64,000 bases of DNA. It comes from Liriodendron chinense. Taxonomy: Eukaryota; Streptophyta; Magnoliopsida; Magnoliales; Magnoliaceae. Made by a program: the position numbers and the translations under genes. This document shows positions 10,803-22,896 of the stretch, one piece after another. The notes beneath the pieces were generated by a model. That model was not told where the DNA came from. It made no database searches and was given only the letters and a program-made list of their open reading frames with translations. Each line of letters opens with the position of its first letter. Position 1 is the first letter of the stretch. The stretch is taken from NCBI GenBank assembly GCA_003013855.2, contig ML058526.1, forward strand, positions 1,240,001 through 1,304,000, given 5' to 3'.

Positions 10803-13800
10803 TGTAATATCTGTGATTTTTTGATGATTTATTTGGTATTTTATTTAATTTAAAAACTTAGATTAAAATTTATAAAATTAAAACAATAATAATTGGATGC
10901 ATGTAAGGTTAATAACATGGTTGAAGGGCATCCACTTTGAATAATTGGATAGAAAAGTGAAATTTTAAGTAACATTTTATGCACGTAAACTTTAGTAATT
11001 CATTTTAAATTATTTGTATCGTCTATATATTAGATCTGAGCCATAGATTGATAGAATAAATCATGATAAACCCAATAGTATAGTTTGATCGACCAAAATA
11101 TAATCATAGATCCTTCAATCGAGGCTATTTATCTTCATTTTGATTTTTGTGGCCGCTGAATCGATCAAACCGAGTTTCGTTCCATTGAAATCATAAAATG
11201 ACCTTAAAGAACCTTTGTGACCGTTGAAATTCCCATCAAACTTCAATTAAACCGTTAAACATTATCCTAACACCAAACTAATGGTGAAAGTGAACCCTCG
11301 TGATTTATTCCAATTGATGTGTCAATTAGCTGTGAAATCTCCCCCACACCTTTGCTATAGCATTTTAACCATCCATATGAAATTTCATCACTAGATGATC
11401 TTTTAAAACCGTTTAATCGAAGATTTATTGTGTATGGCCATGCGAACCACCAATCAAGGTGAAATCACTTATGGACTACCTTTTTCATATGCTTAGGTGA
11501 CTTATTGGATTTGATTCCATTGTAGGGTCCTAGATATGTCCATGTGGACCGAGAAGTATCGAAGTCCCATTCGATGCGATGTACCAATTCAAAATCTTTC
11601 ATCTTTGTGTATGGACATCGGTATGTGTCTAGATTTTATGCATTCTAGGTTTTCTAGGATGGCCCACATCTCCATGTTTTGAGAATCTTAAACCGAGGTG
11701 TGTTTATCGTCCATCGCATTTTTTTATCAATTATTCTTAAACTGGTAGGAGAAATAGAAAGTTAACGGTTCATTATCTAATCCATGACCATCCGAACCTA
11801 TGGTGCAGACCATTTTACACAACACTCAACGGTCATGATTTAATCCCACCTTGAAGTGGTCAAGCTTATCCTTAGAAACTAACCACCTTAAAATGTGGTG
11901 TTTACCACCATTTAGACCATTCTTTGTGTCCTTAGGAGATCGAGGGTGTGGATATCACTTTTATTTCTCAAACTTACCATACTTTAACAAATTTTCGAGC
12001 CAATCGCTATGAAGGTGTCAGATTTGTGAAAGGTGGTCCCGATTTCAAGATATTATGTATTTAATTTAGAACGTACATTAAGTGTAACTTTATTCAGATC
12101 AATATGTGTCCATCTGATAGTCCTTTGATCCCAAACTTCTAGTATTGCTTGATGATTTTAATATCTATGTGATGTCCGTCTCAGATTTGATAGAGGAACC
12201 CCAGGTGGACCATAGATCAGTCGCACCCATCTCCACCATCATCTGTCTTATTCTAAAATTGTATTCTAATTCAAATATTATTTAAACAATCTCTTGCGAG
12301 AGAGAGGAAAAGATAAAATCCTCTACGAACTAACCCCTCTCTCTCCCATATCTCATCTGGACCATCCATCTTCATCATCACAACCGTTCATATTCATCAA
12401 CCTTATTTTCTAGTATTTGATCGGGGAGGAGAGACGATTTGTATGTGAATCGGTGGATCGTAGTATAAAGTTGTGGATTAGAAATTTTTGAGCGTTGGAT
12501 CGTGGCTGATTAGGTTTTCTTATCATCTTGACCGTCAGATTTTGAGTTCAAACCATCTAAACTGTGAGTTCAAGGAATTTCTCACTCTACTTCCTTTTAT
12601 GAATATTGCACTTTATAGTTTAATTTAGTTTTTTTAAAGTATTAGTAATGTGGATGATCTCAACCATTAGATCCACATCCCAAACATTTGTTATTAGTTG
12701 ATAAAGGGACAGATGATGTAGATCTTGTTTGCAACATGTCCAAATTTACTACATTGCATGTGGACCATAGTTGTTTGAGAATGTATTTTGTGTGTGCATT
12801 AATTTATGAAAAAGTACAGAAATTCAAGAGCTTATTAGTGGACACATCCATTACAAGATGGATGGGGTGGATTTCTAAAATGGGTTCCACTAGAGAGGAG
12901 AACAAGAAAAAGAAAATGAAACAACGCTGCTGACCAGCGTTGTCCAGGGGATGCGTTGGCCAACAACGTGCTCACGCTGATGTGCATGGAAGAGAAAGGG
13001 GGCGGGCAGACGAGCAGCCCACTTGGGCCCCACACGTGGACCCCACCATGATGTATTTGTTGAATCCACACTGTCCATTCTCTCCTCCTAGATGTTAGAG
13101 AGTGGCCCACCAAATTTCTGTTTAACCCAATATTTAAATGGGCCCCACCATCATGAAGATTGACAATGATTCAGAAATATAAAACAGACAGAATATCGTC
13201 TGTTTCTATACTGGACAATAGTTCACTCATGGCCCCCACTTGATTTCCTTTGAGAGATCCACTCCATTCATATTGTGTATTAATCAATAGAGGACCCACC
13301 ATCAAAAGATGGGGCTAATTGGAGTCCCGGGTGGCCCACACCACTCGAATCAGTGGTGCTAACTACCTGAAATTGTGACAGAGTCTGATCTTGATGTGAT
13401 GGACACTTCTGGACCTTACAAGAGAATTGTTTCTCCGATCTGAACTGTCCAATACCTGGACCAATGAGTTATATATGAGTGTACCAATTAAATTTTGGGT
13501 ACATCAGATGTCCAGATTGGCAGTACCAAGCAAAACCTTGGGGGATGTTGTTGTTCATAAATCCTGAAATTTCATGTATGATCTATATTAAAGTTTCTAA
13601 AAAATAGAAAAGACCAGATTCTAGTTTATTAATTAGTAATCTGATTGGATTTGATTTTGTGGCTTAATTGGATGTACAAATGCAATAATTAATCCATGTA
13701 GTGTTAACATGTGATAACATCTTGATTTCTATACTTGGTGATTTTGTATGCACTTGGTGATTCATGATATATGCAATTAGTGACCATTTTAAATTATTGC

Positions 13801-15007
13801 ACTTGTTATGCACATTAATTTATGTTTATGGTTATTTATTAGTTCACGCAAGATGGATTAATTGGCTATTATTCTATATTTAATGTTTATACAAATGCAT
13901 ATATGTTTACATGTACAATGCAATCACGCATAGAGTAGTACATAGCGAGGTTTAGTCCATGGGGTTAAGTTAGAGTAGGGGTATATGAATAGTCCTTACG
14001 CATGGCTATTCAAGTGTGGTTAAGTCTGGATTGTGCATGGTTTGTGTGTGGGATGGATATGGGTGTGATTATCAGACAAACATGCATGGATACATTGAAT
14101 GAACTGGAATATAGGAAACCATTAGGTGTGTGGTATGTTTTCTCATGGAGAATGCGTCCCGTGTTGGGATCGAATTGTACTCACGTTGGGATCGGATCCT
14201 ACTTGTGTCAGGATCGAGGCAATTGTTTTCTCATTGAGAATGTGACTCATGTCAGGATCGGGCGTACCATGTCAGGATCAGAGCAGTTGTGTCTCGTCGG
14301 GAATGCGACCCGTGTTAGGATCGGAATGTACCTCACTTGTTTGGTTGTGATATTATTTTTCAAACGTACGTAGCCTTGTATGGCTGATTTACTTGTGCGA
14401 AACCTGACTAAAGACCTTGTGTTAAAGGCCACGCATATGGTTGATTTACGGGTGTTGCATGAGAATTCATTGTGGGATATGTGTGTCCAATATTGTTGTA
14501 TGTATCGTTGTGGGATGGAAATGTGTGTGCATGGCATTCTACAAATTGCAAACGGAGTAATTATGCTTTGTTTCCATTCATTTGTTTATTTGGATGCTTA
14601 ATTCATATTATGGAGTGGAGTAAGTACTACTCGCTATCATTTTGCTCACCTTTATTAAGGAATCGTAGGTTTTAGATACGACATGGAAGCTATAGGTGAC
14701 GAATGCAAGCTAAAGAAGCAACACCGACACTGAAGGAGGATGCCAATGCTAACAAAGACAATTTCATTTATTTTTATATTTTTCTGCTTAGTCTGAATTA
14801 ATAGAACCATAGGTAGACTTGATTAATTTATGAAAGTATAAACATTTGAGCTTTTATTTATGATGTAAGTTAGAATAAGAGTATGGGTATGGTTTAATGA
14901 CTAAATAAATACCACCATTATTTGTATTTATGCAATTATTACCTTAGTAACGCTTGAAAATCCGTGCTCGGTTGGTATGTTCAAGCACTGAATTTCGTAG
15001 CGTTACA
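10803..15007 (+). repeat. very long 3' LTR (about 4.2 kb) of a Del/Tekay-like element
   Basis: Starts TGTAATATCTGTGATTT immediately after the polypurine tract and ends GAATTTCGTAGCGTTACA, giving TGTAAY...GTTACA termini like the other Del-type LTRs here. It contains a degenerate foldback-like block (about 13020-13160) and a short-repeat region at 14150-14340. No intact gene inside. A 4.2-kb LTR is long, and later insertions inside it may account for part of the length. Confidence 0.65.
14150..14340 (+). repeat. TCAGGATCGG/TTGGGATCGG short-repeat region in LTR
   Basis: Six to seven copies of a degenerate GTGT(T/C)(G/A)GGATCG word, alternating with GAGAATG(C/T)G(A/T)C words, spaced about 20-35 bases. 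Degenerate short repeats occur at the comparable position of the solo LTR at 46480-46600. Confidence 0.7.
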
Positions 15008-15408
15008 CGACCTCAACCCTTTATATCATCACCTTAAGAAAACACGTCCCCACAAAACAGCAACAAATCAGGTGGGTCATAGGATATGAATGTTAACTTA
15101 ATGATTTTATTTTCATTTAATAAAAAATAAACCATTCATAATGTAAAACATCTCCAAATAGGAGATAGGGGCAAATGTGTTAATTTAACAGATTTTAAAC
15201 ATTTCAAGTGTTTGTTAACAAATGGGTTATTTTTTATTCAATACTTAATTTTCAAAATTCAACAACAGTTACCAAACGGGTTTTTAAACTTCAAATTCAG
15301 ATTTCAGATTTATGCTTCATATTTTAGATTTAGGCTTCAGATTTCAAGTTTAGGCTTCAGATTTCAGGTTTAGGCTTCAGACTTCATATTTAACAAATGG
15401 GCCTTGAA
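15008..15408. other. no gene; short tandem repeat
   Basis: AT-rich. Contains about four to five copies of a 19-20-bp unit, TTTAGGCTTCAGATTTCAGG, at about 15301-15392. Confidence 0.6.
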
Positions 15409-17478
15409 TGTAACAACTTGAAATTTTAGCCACTTAAACTTGGTTTTGAATAAAAAGGGTTAAAGGAATTGATTTATAACTTATAAACAAGAACATGACA
15501 TTGGGCTGGTTGGTTAAGTCTCTCTTGGTTGAGAGGGTAGACCAAGGTTCAAAACTTGTCACAAGCAGAATTATAGCTTTCTTGTGCTTATATTATAATT
15601 TTCTTATTGATTTAGCCAATGAACGGAATCGATTGGTCATCAGATCAATCTGATCTACAGGTGGGCCACGTCAATCCAATCTTGGATTGTAAGTTGATCC
15701 TTGTGTGGACCAAAGGATGCATATGATCCATCACACCAATTTGAACCGTTGAAAGTATTTATACAGATAAGATCGTCCAGTGGGCCATCAAGATCAGTTA
15801 TATTTGAAGTTAATCATGTAAATTGGTGTGTGTGATGATCATCATGGCTTAGATGTTGACTTATAGTTATGATCATGGACCATCTTAACCTTTGATGCAT
15901 AATGGACGGTCCAAATTTGAACCATGATGACCATCAACCCATTAAAATCAAAGAAATTAAAAGAGATTGGTAAATAGTTGCAAATTGGCCGAATTGAGGG
16001 AAGTGGGAGTTCTTCGGTCGACCAAGACCAGGGGTCAGTCGATTGAGCAACTCGTTGGTCAACCAACTGGAACAATCTAGAATAGTGACCAAGGAGAGCT
16101 TCGGCTGACTTAAGAAGTCTTCGGTTGACTGAACATAGTGTTGGGTCGACCGAGGGATCTCTTTCTCTGAATTCTTAAGCAATTTGTAAAGTTGACCGAG
16201 GAAGGCTTTGGCCGACCGAAAATAGGGCTCTCGGTTAGCCGAGCAACCCATTTTCTCTATTTATTGAATCGATTTATTAAGTTGAATTGTAATTATTACT
16301 TTTACCTTGAATAATCGATTAGTATAAGACTCTAGTGAACTAGACAGTGAATTATTAATTAGGAAATGATCTATTAAGTAGATCAAATGAATGAATGATG
16401 ATTGGATGATGATTATATTTTAGGAACTTAATATTGACTCTAAATTTGGAAATCTTGTGGAACTCACATCAACAATCAGAGATGAGTAATCCTACCATAT
16501 TTCATATACATTTCAATTAAGATAGTGTGTATGTTAACTATGTTGTGTGGAAGTTGATGTTGGATTTTGAATTGTATGTCTGTTGATCTGAAATTGATAA
16601 ACTGTTATATATGCATATATTGGAATATGAGATAAGAGAAGCAAAGTTGTATGTAATTTACCTCTCATATGGTGAGATGGTCAATCTAATGTGGTTTATC
16701 TCTAATATATAAATACGAGATGGTACAATGAATTGGACATGTGCATTACATGCACCACGTAATTCATGCATCATAATGTGTACCTAGAGGACCTCTCTGG
16801 ATGACTTGTAGGTACTTACGTATCGGGTAGCCCAGGGACTCATCTTGGATGCCCACAATATATGGAAGCCTACCCTAGAGATAGATGTCAGCCCTAGGAG
16901 GGTTGATGGGGGTTGATGGAGTCCAACTCAAGCAAGTAGATGTGCTTCCCACTTGATAGATTTCATTTAACATTTGTGTATCTAAGTTTTGTTTCCTATT
17001 TTAATTGCCGTGTGTATGAACTATGATGTGTTTGCTCACTGGGCTTTTTGGCTGACAATTTGTGGATAAAATTAACATAATAGATTATGTGGAAGCTAAT
17101 CCACCAGAAATAGTTTCAGAAAATGAAGTCGAATCGGTGGAGGAACCGTGTGATAACTGGCACTACTTGATTAAGGAGGAACTAACTACTCTGAACCAAG
17201 ATGTATAGATTTATGATCTTTTGATTATTATTTTTGTTATTAATTTCAGTAGTGATGACATTTGAATAAGTCTCAAATGGGTGGACCTCATATGTAGATT
17301 TTAGATTTATTAAACTGGTTGGTTAATGGCTGAATGATGTTTTAAAACTTAGTGTATATAATCTTATGCCTTTATAACTATTTGACACTTGAATTAAGAG
17401 CACTTAGTGCACAAGTCATACACCGTAAATCAGACCTGAGGGTGCACACTCTGTGTCTGAATTACAGGGAGCGTGACG
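15409..17478 (+). repeat. probable solo LTR, Del/Tekay-like
   Basis: Starts TGTAACAACTTGAAATTTTA and ends near GGGAGCGTGACG. Landmarks occur in the same order as in the LTR at 55909-58886: GGGTAGCCCAGGGAC (compare GGGTAGCCCAGATGTG) and TGCTCACTGGGC (compare TCTCACTGAGTTG). Flanks give an imperfect 5-bp duplication, TTGAA (15404-15408) / TTAAA (17479-17483). The U3-like part (16005-16250) has about nine GGTCGACC/GGTTGACC-type palindromic words. The right boundary is the least certain point. Confidence 0.5.
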
Positions 17479-17539
17479 TTAAAGGCTTTGGTTTTTTTTA
17501 TATGCTTGTAATGTACTCTCGTGACTCACATGTGGATAT

Positions 17540-17805
17540 AACTTGCCTAATATGTGTTATATCCACACCGTCCATCCATTTTGTAATATCATTTTAGGGC
17601 ATGACCCTAAATATCAACTTCATTCAATACTTCTGTGAGCCACAGGAGTTTTAATGGCAGGCGTTCAATCCCAACTGTTTTTGTAGTGTGTTCAATTTTC
17701 ATTTTGGATGTGGCTCATTTTTTGTCTATCTCCATAAAATGCTCTTACAAAATGAATGGATGGTGTGGATATAACACATACATCATGGTGGGCCCCACAA
17801 ATTAT
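17540..17805. mobile_element. short foldback element
   Basis: The left arm TGTTATATCCACACCGTCCA is mirrored by TGGTGTGGATATAACACATA and CATCATGGTGGGCCCCAC. The interior is shorter than in other copies (about 260 bp overall). Just to its right, at about 17890-17943, lies a sequence (ACTTGGTCATCCAAACAGAC) whose reverse complement resembles 25795-25845, possibly the end of another MITE. Confidence 0.65.
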
Positions 17806-17934
17806 GCCATGTCAAGGCACCTCTGGCCACTGCATTCAGATGTGATTTGATAGCTTGGTTTAACCAATCTACTACAAGGACTAATAATGATAGTTTTACA
17901 ATGCATTACCATGGAACTTGGTCATCCAAACAGA

Positions 17935-18347
17935 CCCTTAGGGATCCACCGACCTCGGTGGATTCGGTGATCCACTCATACCACGCCCATCCTCTTCACC
18001 TGTGGTAATAATTTATGACCATCCTGACTATCTAAAATGTGGGTCTACGGTGTACATATAAAATCACGCTAATAAAACAATCTTAACCATTTAATTAATG
18101 GCTACCAAATGGATGGCTTAAAGTAAAATAGTGAACGGTCCAAGTTCAAAGGAAAAATCAAATGGCTGTCTTCATTTATCTGATAGTTTACAAACTATCT
18201 ATAGTGACACTCAAGATTTAGAAGGCTTAGCATGTATCAATATGTGCCACATGTGCAATTTAAGTGCAGATGAGAAAATTAAATCAACAGTCCAAATGAC
18301 TAAACCTTTATTGCACTTGTTTAGTGCCCAAGAGTCTAATAAAATGG
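17935..18347. other. duplicated DRP4 3' flank, left copy (part 1)
   Basis: Matches 23093-23490 with scattered substitutions. Shared landmarks include GCCCATCCTCTT, GTAATAATTTATG, ACGGTCCAAGTTCAAAGG, ATATGTGCCAC and TTTAGTGCCC. It is the distal part of the duplicated 3' flank of the DRP4 gene. The duplication continues at 21957 after a foldback insertion. No gene. Confidence 0.8.
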
Positions 18348-18835
18348 AAGTGGATTCCGTCCTACCCCTGGTCCAACCTTTAAGCGTTCGACCAGAGGGA
18401 GCAGATTGCCTGTGACACCGACCACAGGGATATCCCAGTGGCCAGGGCTGTGTGGGATCCATAGGGATGTCCGTGACAAATCCACTACGTCCATATGTTT
18501 TTAAAGACAAAAATAAGACAGGATTACAAAAATCAGGCAAATTCAAAACCCAGGTGGGCCACACCAACAAAACAATGGGAACACCAAAGTCCACCGTTGA
18601 AACCTTCTTAGAGTTGATTATTATGTTTATGTGTCATCCAAATTGTTCAAAGAATTATTTAGACTTAGGTAAACTGTTAGAAAAAGTATCATCCTGATGC
18701 AAAACTTTTACCACTGCTAAGTGTTCAATACCCACTGTTTCGTGTGGTATGGCCCATCTGAGTTTTAGATCTGCATTATTTTTAAAGTCCTGTCCTAACG
18801 TGGTCTTCCAAAATAGATGGACGTGGTGAATTTGT

Positions 18836-19472
18836 TGTTGGAGAGTCTTCAAACCGATGTGCAGTGGTTTTGGGTGCTCAGACCGGTCGGGCGACCGGTC
18901 TGGACGTTGCAGCTCAGATGGAAGATTGGTAGAATTTGTTTGGCCCTAGATCGGTCGGCCGAATGGTTTGGAGGGGGCTCCGACTGGTCGAGTGACCGGT
19001 CGGTAGTGAGGCAGCGATGTCGTGGATCTTCTTTGGACTGTTTGGTGCACTGGCCAACCGGTCTGCTATGCGCGCGGATTTCTTGCGCAGCTCGCAGTAC
19101 TGCACAAGATGTTTTTATTTCGGGTGTTTTGCCTATTTAAAGGCCGGTAATCCGAATTTAGATGTATCCTAAGATGTCCAAGGTCAAGGTTTCCTAATCG
19201 TGTTAGGAAGAGGGGAGAGAGTTGTATGAGAGAGAACTTGGGGTTTTCTCTGTTTATTCCTTGCTGGTGGGCTGTCAATCTCTGTAATCTTTTGTTATTC
19301 ATAGTGGATTGCTTTGTACCGTGGTTTTTTACCCATTGAGGGGTTTTTCCAAGTAATTTCGGATTCTCTTGTGGTGAATGCTTGTGTGTGGCTTGATTTC
19401 ATATTGTTTCTCATTTGATCTCACATTACTCTGCACATTCGGCTTCCACTTCCGCTGTCAGTTTTCCCAACA
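18836..19472 (+). repeat. 5' LTR of the Copia element
   Basis: 637 bp, TGTTGGAGAGTC...TTTTCCCAACA. The U3 part carries ACCGGTC/GGTCGG palindromic words (18880-19065), then GGATTTCTTGCGCA (19076-19089), then a TATA-like CTATTTAAAGG (19133-19143). It is 45 bp longer than the 3' LTR, mainly because of a segment between two CGGTCGG words that the 3' LTR lacks. Confidence 0.9.
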
Positions 19473-19474
19473 AG

Positions 19475-19486
19475 TGGTATCAGAGC
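19475..19486 (+). promoter_or_regulatory. primer-binding site (initiator tRNA-Met type)
   Basis: TGGTATCAGAGC two bases after the 5' LTR, complementary to the 3' end of plant initiator tRNA-Met. Typical of plant Copia elements. Confidence 0.9.
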
Positions 19487-19527
19487 TATCGTTGGGGTGG
19501 AGTTGAATTCAGATCTGAGACGAGAAG

Positions 19528-20882
19528 ATGAGATCAGACACAAGGTTCGAGGTAGAGAAGTTCTCCGACAAAAATAACTTTGAGCTATGGAAGGTGAAGG
19601 TTGAATCCTCTCTAGTTCAACAAAGGCTTGATGAAGCTCTTAGAAAGCGACCCGAGGTTATGAAAAATGATGAGTGGATGAGGCTCGACAAGAAGGCTAG
19701 AACCTCAATCATGTTAAACCTTACGGATGATGTTCTCTATCATGTCATGAAGGAGAAGACTGTAGCTGAAACGATGGCGAAGCTAGAGAAGGTTTATGCT
19801 AAGAAATCTCTAGAGAATCGCATGTATGTGTTGATGTAGTTGTTCACCTTGAGGATGACTGAGGGGACGGAGTTGGAGGACCACCTGAGGACATTCAATA
19901 GGCTGGTTTGCAAGTTGGTGGAGATCGATGAACCAATAAGGACGAATATCAAGCATGCATCCTGTTGAAGTCTCTTCCAGATTCATATGAGTCGTTCATG
20001 GACTCTGTGTGCGCAGGGAGAGAAACCATAAATGTTGAGACCGTTATCTTATCCCTCCAATCGAAGGTGGTGATGACGTGAAAGAAAAGCGGGTGAAGGA
20101 AAAGCGGTGACGTGGCTTCCCGTTATTCCTCAGAGGCACTGATTATGAGAGAAAGAAGTTCTGAGCATGAAAGATATTCGAAATTAGAATCTAAGGCCAA
20201 GGGCAAAGGGAAGGCTAAGGTGAAGTGCTCGAATTGTGGTCAGGAGGGCTACATGGGAGGGGATTGTCAAAATCCCACAATGAAGCAAGAGAGGTATGGA
20301 AATTCTTCTAGAGAGGAAGCCAATACCATGGAGGAAGGTGACGATTTATGTGAAGTTCTGACTGTATCTGGCAAGGGATCTCACGATAGTGAGTGGATCC
20401 TAGATTCAGGGGTTTCATGTCACCTTTGTCCTGACCAGAGTTCATTCACGACATACAGTGAGTATGGTGAAGAATCGGTGTTTGTGGGCGATGGATTCGC
20501 TCATAGGTTATGGGTATTGGTACGATGCGCATCAGGATGTTCGATGGAGTCGAACGAGTCCTGAAAGATGTGAAGCACGTCCCTAAGATAAAGATGGATG
20601 TGATTTCTCTTGGTGCACTCGAGGCGAAAGGGTGCATGTTTATCAGCCGCGATCGTTGTTGTGAAGTGATGAAGGGGGCATTCGTGTGTATGAAAGCATG
20701 GAGGTGTGGCCATCTTTACATGTTGATCGGGAGCACAATTCACGGTGGAGCTGCGGGAAAGGCAACGAGATCCACGGTTGCTTGTATGTGGAAAGTGCCC
20801 AAAGGTCACATGAGAAGAGTGGTAAAGGGCGTGAATTTGCAAGGTTAGAGTTGATGGTGGTACAAAAATCGGTGGAGCTATG
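19528..20882 (+). pseudogene. Copia gag-pol remnant (gag, zinc knuckle, protease, pre-integrase)
   Basis: The gag frame opens at 19528 (MRSDTRFEVEKFSDKNNFEL..; WKVKVESSL; ANKSLENRMY-like end read as AKKSLENRMYVLM) and meets a TAG stop at 19837-19839. Downstream, in other frames, come gag remnants, a CCHC-type knuckle (CSNCGQEGYMGGDCQNP, with D for the usual H), a protease motif WILDSGVSCHLCPDQ and a pre-integrase piece GHLYMLIGSTIHGGA. Several frameshifts separate these. After about 20850 only a short tail of pol precedes the 3' LTR, so integrase, RT and RNase H are deleted. No functional protein is expected. Confidence 0.85.
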
Positions 20883-20944
20883 ATTGAAGATGAGATGACG
20901 TTCAAGGATGTGTTGATTCGTGGTTTTGAAGCCTCGGTAGAGAT

Positions 20945-21536
20945 TGTTGGAGAGTCTTCAAACCGATGTGCACGGTTTTGGGTGCTCAGACCTGTTGGGC
21001 GACCGGTTTGGATGTTGCAGCCCAGATGCACAGATGGAAGACTGGCAGAATCTGTTTGGCCTCCAACCGGTCGGCAGTGAGGCAGCGATGGCGTGGATCT
21101 TCTCTAAACTGTTTGGTGCACTGGCCGACCAGTCGGCTGTGCGTGCAAATTTCTTGCGCAACTTGCAGTATTGCACAAGATGTTTCTATTTATGGTGTTT
21201 TGCCTATTTAAAGGCTGGTAATCCGGATTTAAATGTATCCTAAGATATTTAAAGTTTCATAATCGTGTTAGGAAGAGGGGAGAGAGTTGTATGAGAGAGA
21301 ACTTGGGGTTTTCTCTGTTTATTCCTTGCTTGTGGGCTGTCAATCTCTGTAATCTTCTGTTATTCATAGTGGATCACTTTGTGCCGTGGTTTTTACCCGT
21401 TGAGGGGTTTTTCCACGTAAATTCGGATTCTCTTGTGGTGAATGCTTGTTTGTGGTTTGATTTCATATTGTTTCTCATTTGATCTTGCATTGCTCTGCAC
21501 ATTTGGCTTCCGCGTCCACTGCCGGTTTTCTCAACA
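20945..21536 (+). repeat. 3' LTR of the Copia element
   Basis: 592 bp, same termini as the 5' LTR. It has one CGGTCGG (about 21068-21074) where the 5' LTR has two separated by about 40 bp, consistent with deletion between short direct repeats. Many substitutions from the 5' LTR imply an old insertion. Confidence 0.9.
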
Positions 21537-21956
21537 TTTGTCATGGACATCCCTGTGGATCCCACACAGCCCCGGCCATAGGGATATCCAGGCTGTATGG
21601 AGGCCTATCGTGATGTATCTGTATATCCATGTATATCCACGCCATCCATCCCTTTTTCCAAGATCATGCTTGTGTATGGACCCAAAAATGAGGCAGATGC
21701 AACGCTCTAGTGACCGCACTGGAGATGACTATTGCATTTAACGACCCTGAATTTAATGCTTTACGCATTTAACATATATTTAATGCAACCCAAGCTTACT
21801 TGTTAGGTGTGGTCCACTAAAATATTGGATCTGCCTCATGTTTTTGTCCATTCCCTAGCACGATCTTTGGAAAAGGGATGGATGACGTGGATAAACGGAT
21901 ACATCACGGTGGCCCCCACACAGATCTGGTTGGGTTGGAAGTATTCTGCTTCCTAG

Positions 21957-22094
21957 TAAAATGGGGTAGACTATCTTTCCCTGCACTTCATAATGCTGTT
22001 ACATCCTAAACAATAAAAGGAGTAACTAAACAAATGCAAGAAGGAAATGTGAATCCAATACTGTAATGTAAGAAACTAACTCCATATTACTAGC
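21957..22094. other. duplicated DRP4 3' flank, left copy (part 2)
   Basis: Resumes the match to the right copy at about 23490-23622 (CTTCATAATGC, GCAAGAAGGAAATG / GTAAGAAGGAAATG, TCCATATTACTA / TTCATATTACTA) after the compound foldback element, then is interrupted by the hAT-type MITE. Confidence 0.8.
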
Positions 22095-22550
22095 TAGGGC
22101 TGTCAACGGGTCGGATACGGGCCGGATCAGTGATGATCCGTATCCGATCCGATTAAGGATATATCCGACCCGAATCCGACCCGAATCTGATTCAGATCAC
22201 AAGTACATGATCCGAACCTGACCCGTTTAAATATATTGAAATCCGTTTCCGATCCGAATATGATCCGACCTGATATCCGAATATGATACAGCCCATGGTT
22301 GCGTCACTTGCGTGCATGGAGAGTAAAGACGAGGAGACGGTTGGTTTTTTTTTTTGGTTTTTGTTTTTTTATAATCAGGTCATTAACGGGCCGGATCAAG
22401 ACTGATCCGAATCCGACCCGAATATTAAACAGATCATGTTTGGGTATCCGTATCCGACCCGATTATCTGATTATTGATCCGAATCTGATTAAATCGGATT
22501 GGATACGGATCGGATACGGATCAAGATCCGTGCCGTTGACGGCCCCCCTA
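22095..22550. mobile_element. hAT-type MITE with GGATCCGAATCCGAC-rich interior
   Basis: Inverted ends TAGGGCTGTCAACGG (left) and CCGTTGACGGCCCCCCTA (right). The 8-bp flanking repeat is TTACTAGC (22087-22094) / TTACTAAC (22551-22558), one mismatch. The duplicated DRP4 flank on the right has the uninterrupted site TTACTAAC at 23615-23622. The interior is degenerate repeats of GGATCCGA / CCGACCCGAAT words in both orientations, so the element can fold. No coding capacity. The 8-bp duplication and TAGGG..TGTCAA ends fit hAT. Confidence 0.85.
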
Positions 22551-22682
22551 TTACTAACACAATGCATGCCATGTTATAACGAACAAAGTTCTTATAGCAA
22601 GCATGCCATCCAAAGGAGCAAAACAAAGCAACAAAGATAAAACCACAACAAAGAAGAAAATCAAAACTAGCAAACTGAAACC

Positions 22683-22893
22683 CTAATCAGAGACATGGCT
22701 GGCTGCAATGCGGTCCATTAACTTCCCAACAACATCTTCTGAATCCCTGAGCAACTTAATGCTCTTGTTCAGCCGCTCACGTTTCAGAGCAGTAGACGGT
22801 GATTCCTCCAACATCCGTCCTATCCCACAGGTGTGTGCCCCCATCAATTCATTAATTATTTCAGGCTGTTCCATGTCTTCACATAATCAGGTT
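22683..22893 (-). pseudogene. DRP4-like pseudogene, C-terminal fragment
   Basis: Residues read INELMGAHTCGIGRMLEESP, then STALKRERLNKSIKLL, ending DRIAASHVSD and a stop at the same place as the intact gene. This is the GTPase effector domain. Upstream (about 22866-22893) the sequence jumps to a region matching about 24116-24145 of the intact gene, so roughly 250 bp of coding sequence is deleted at the junction. Homology then ends at a foldback half-element (22897). No GTPase domain, no product expected. The duplicated 3' flank shows it arose with the intact gene by tandem duplication. Confidence 0.9.
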
Positions 22894-22896
22894 TTA

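Larger units (their letters stand above)
18836..21536 (+). mobile_element. short Ty1/copia-type LTR element with intact boundaries
   Basis: Two LTRs (18836-19472 and 20945-21536), both TGTTGGAGAG...CAACA, bound 1.47 kb of interior. The 5-bp target duplication TTTGT is exact (18831-18835 and 21537-21541). It sits inside the right arm of the foldback element. The primer-binding site is present. The interior keeps only gag, a zinc knuckle, protease and pre-integrase remnants. Integrase, reverse transcriptase and RNase H are gone, so movement would have needed enzymes from a related element, unless the deletion came afterwards. Confidence 0.9.
18348..21956. mobile_element. compound foldback element (carries a Copia insertion)
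   Basis: The flanking repeat TAAAATGG lies at 18340-18347 and 21957-21964. The undisturbed paralogous copy at about 23482-23495 reads AATAAAGTGAGG, which is the empty site. Terminal arms AAGTGGATTCCGTCCTACCC (left) and GGGTTGGAAG...TTCCTAG (right) are inverted matches. Inside, a second arm pair is visible: CACAGGGATATCCC.. to GGGATGTCCGTGACAAA at 18421-18482, and GTCATGGACATCCCTGTGG.. to GGGATATCC at 21540-21590. A further foldback-like unit lies at 21598-21920. The duplication length (8-9 bp) suggests a Mutator-like mechanism. That is inference. Confidence 0.7.

Noticed and set aside
19475..19486. tRNA gene fragment
   Set aside because: The 12 bases are a primer-binding site complementary to a tRNA 3' end. 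No cloverleaf surrounds it or the copy at 58889.
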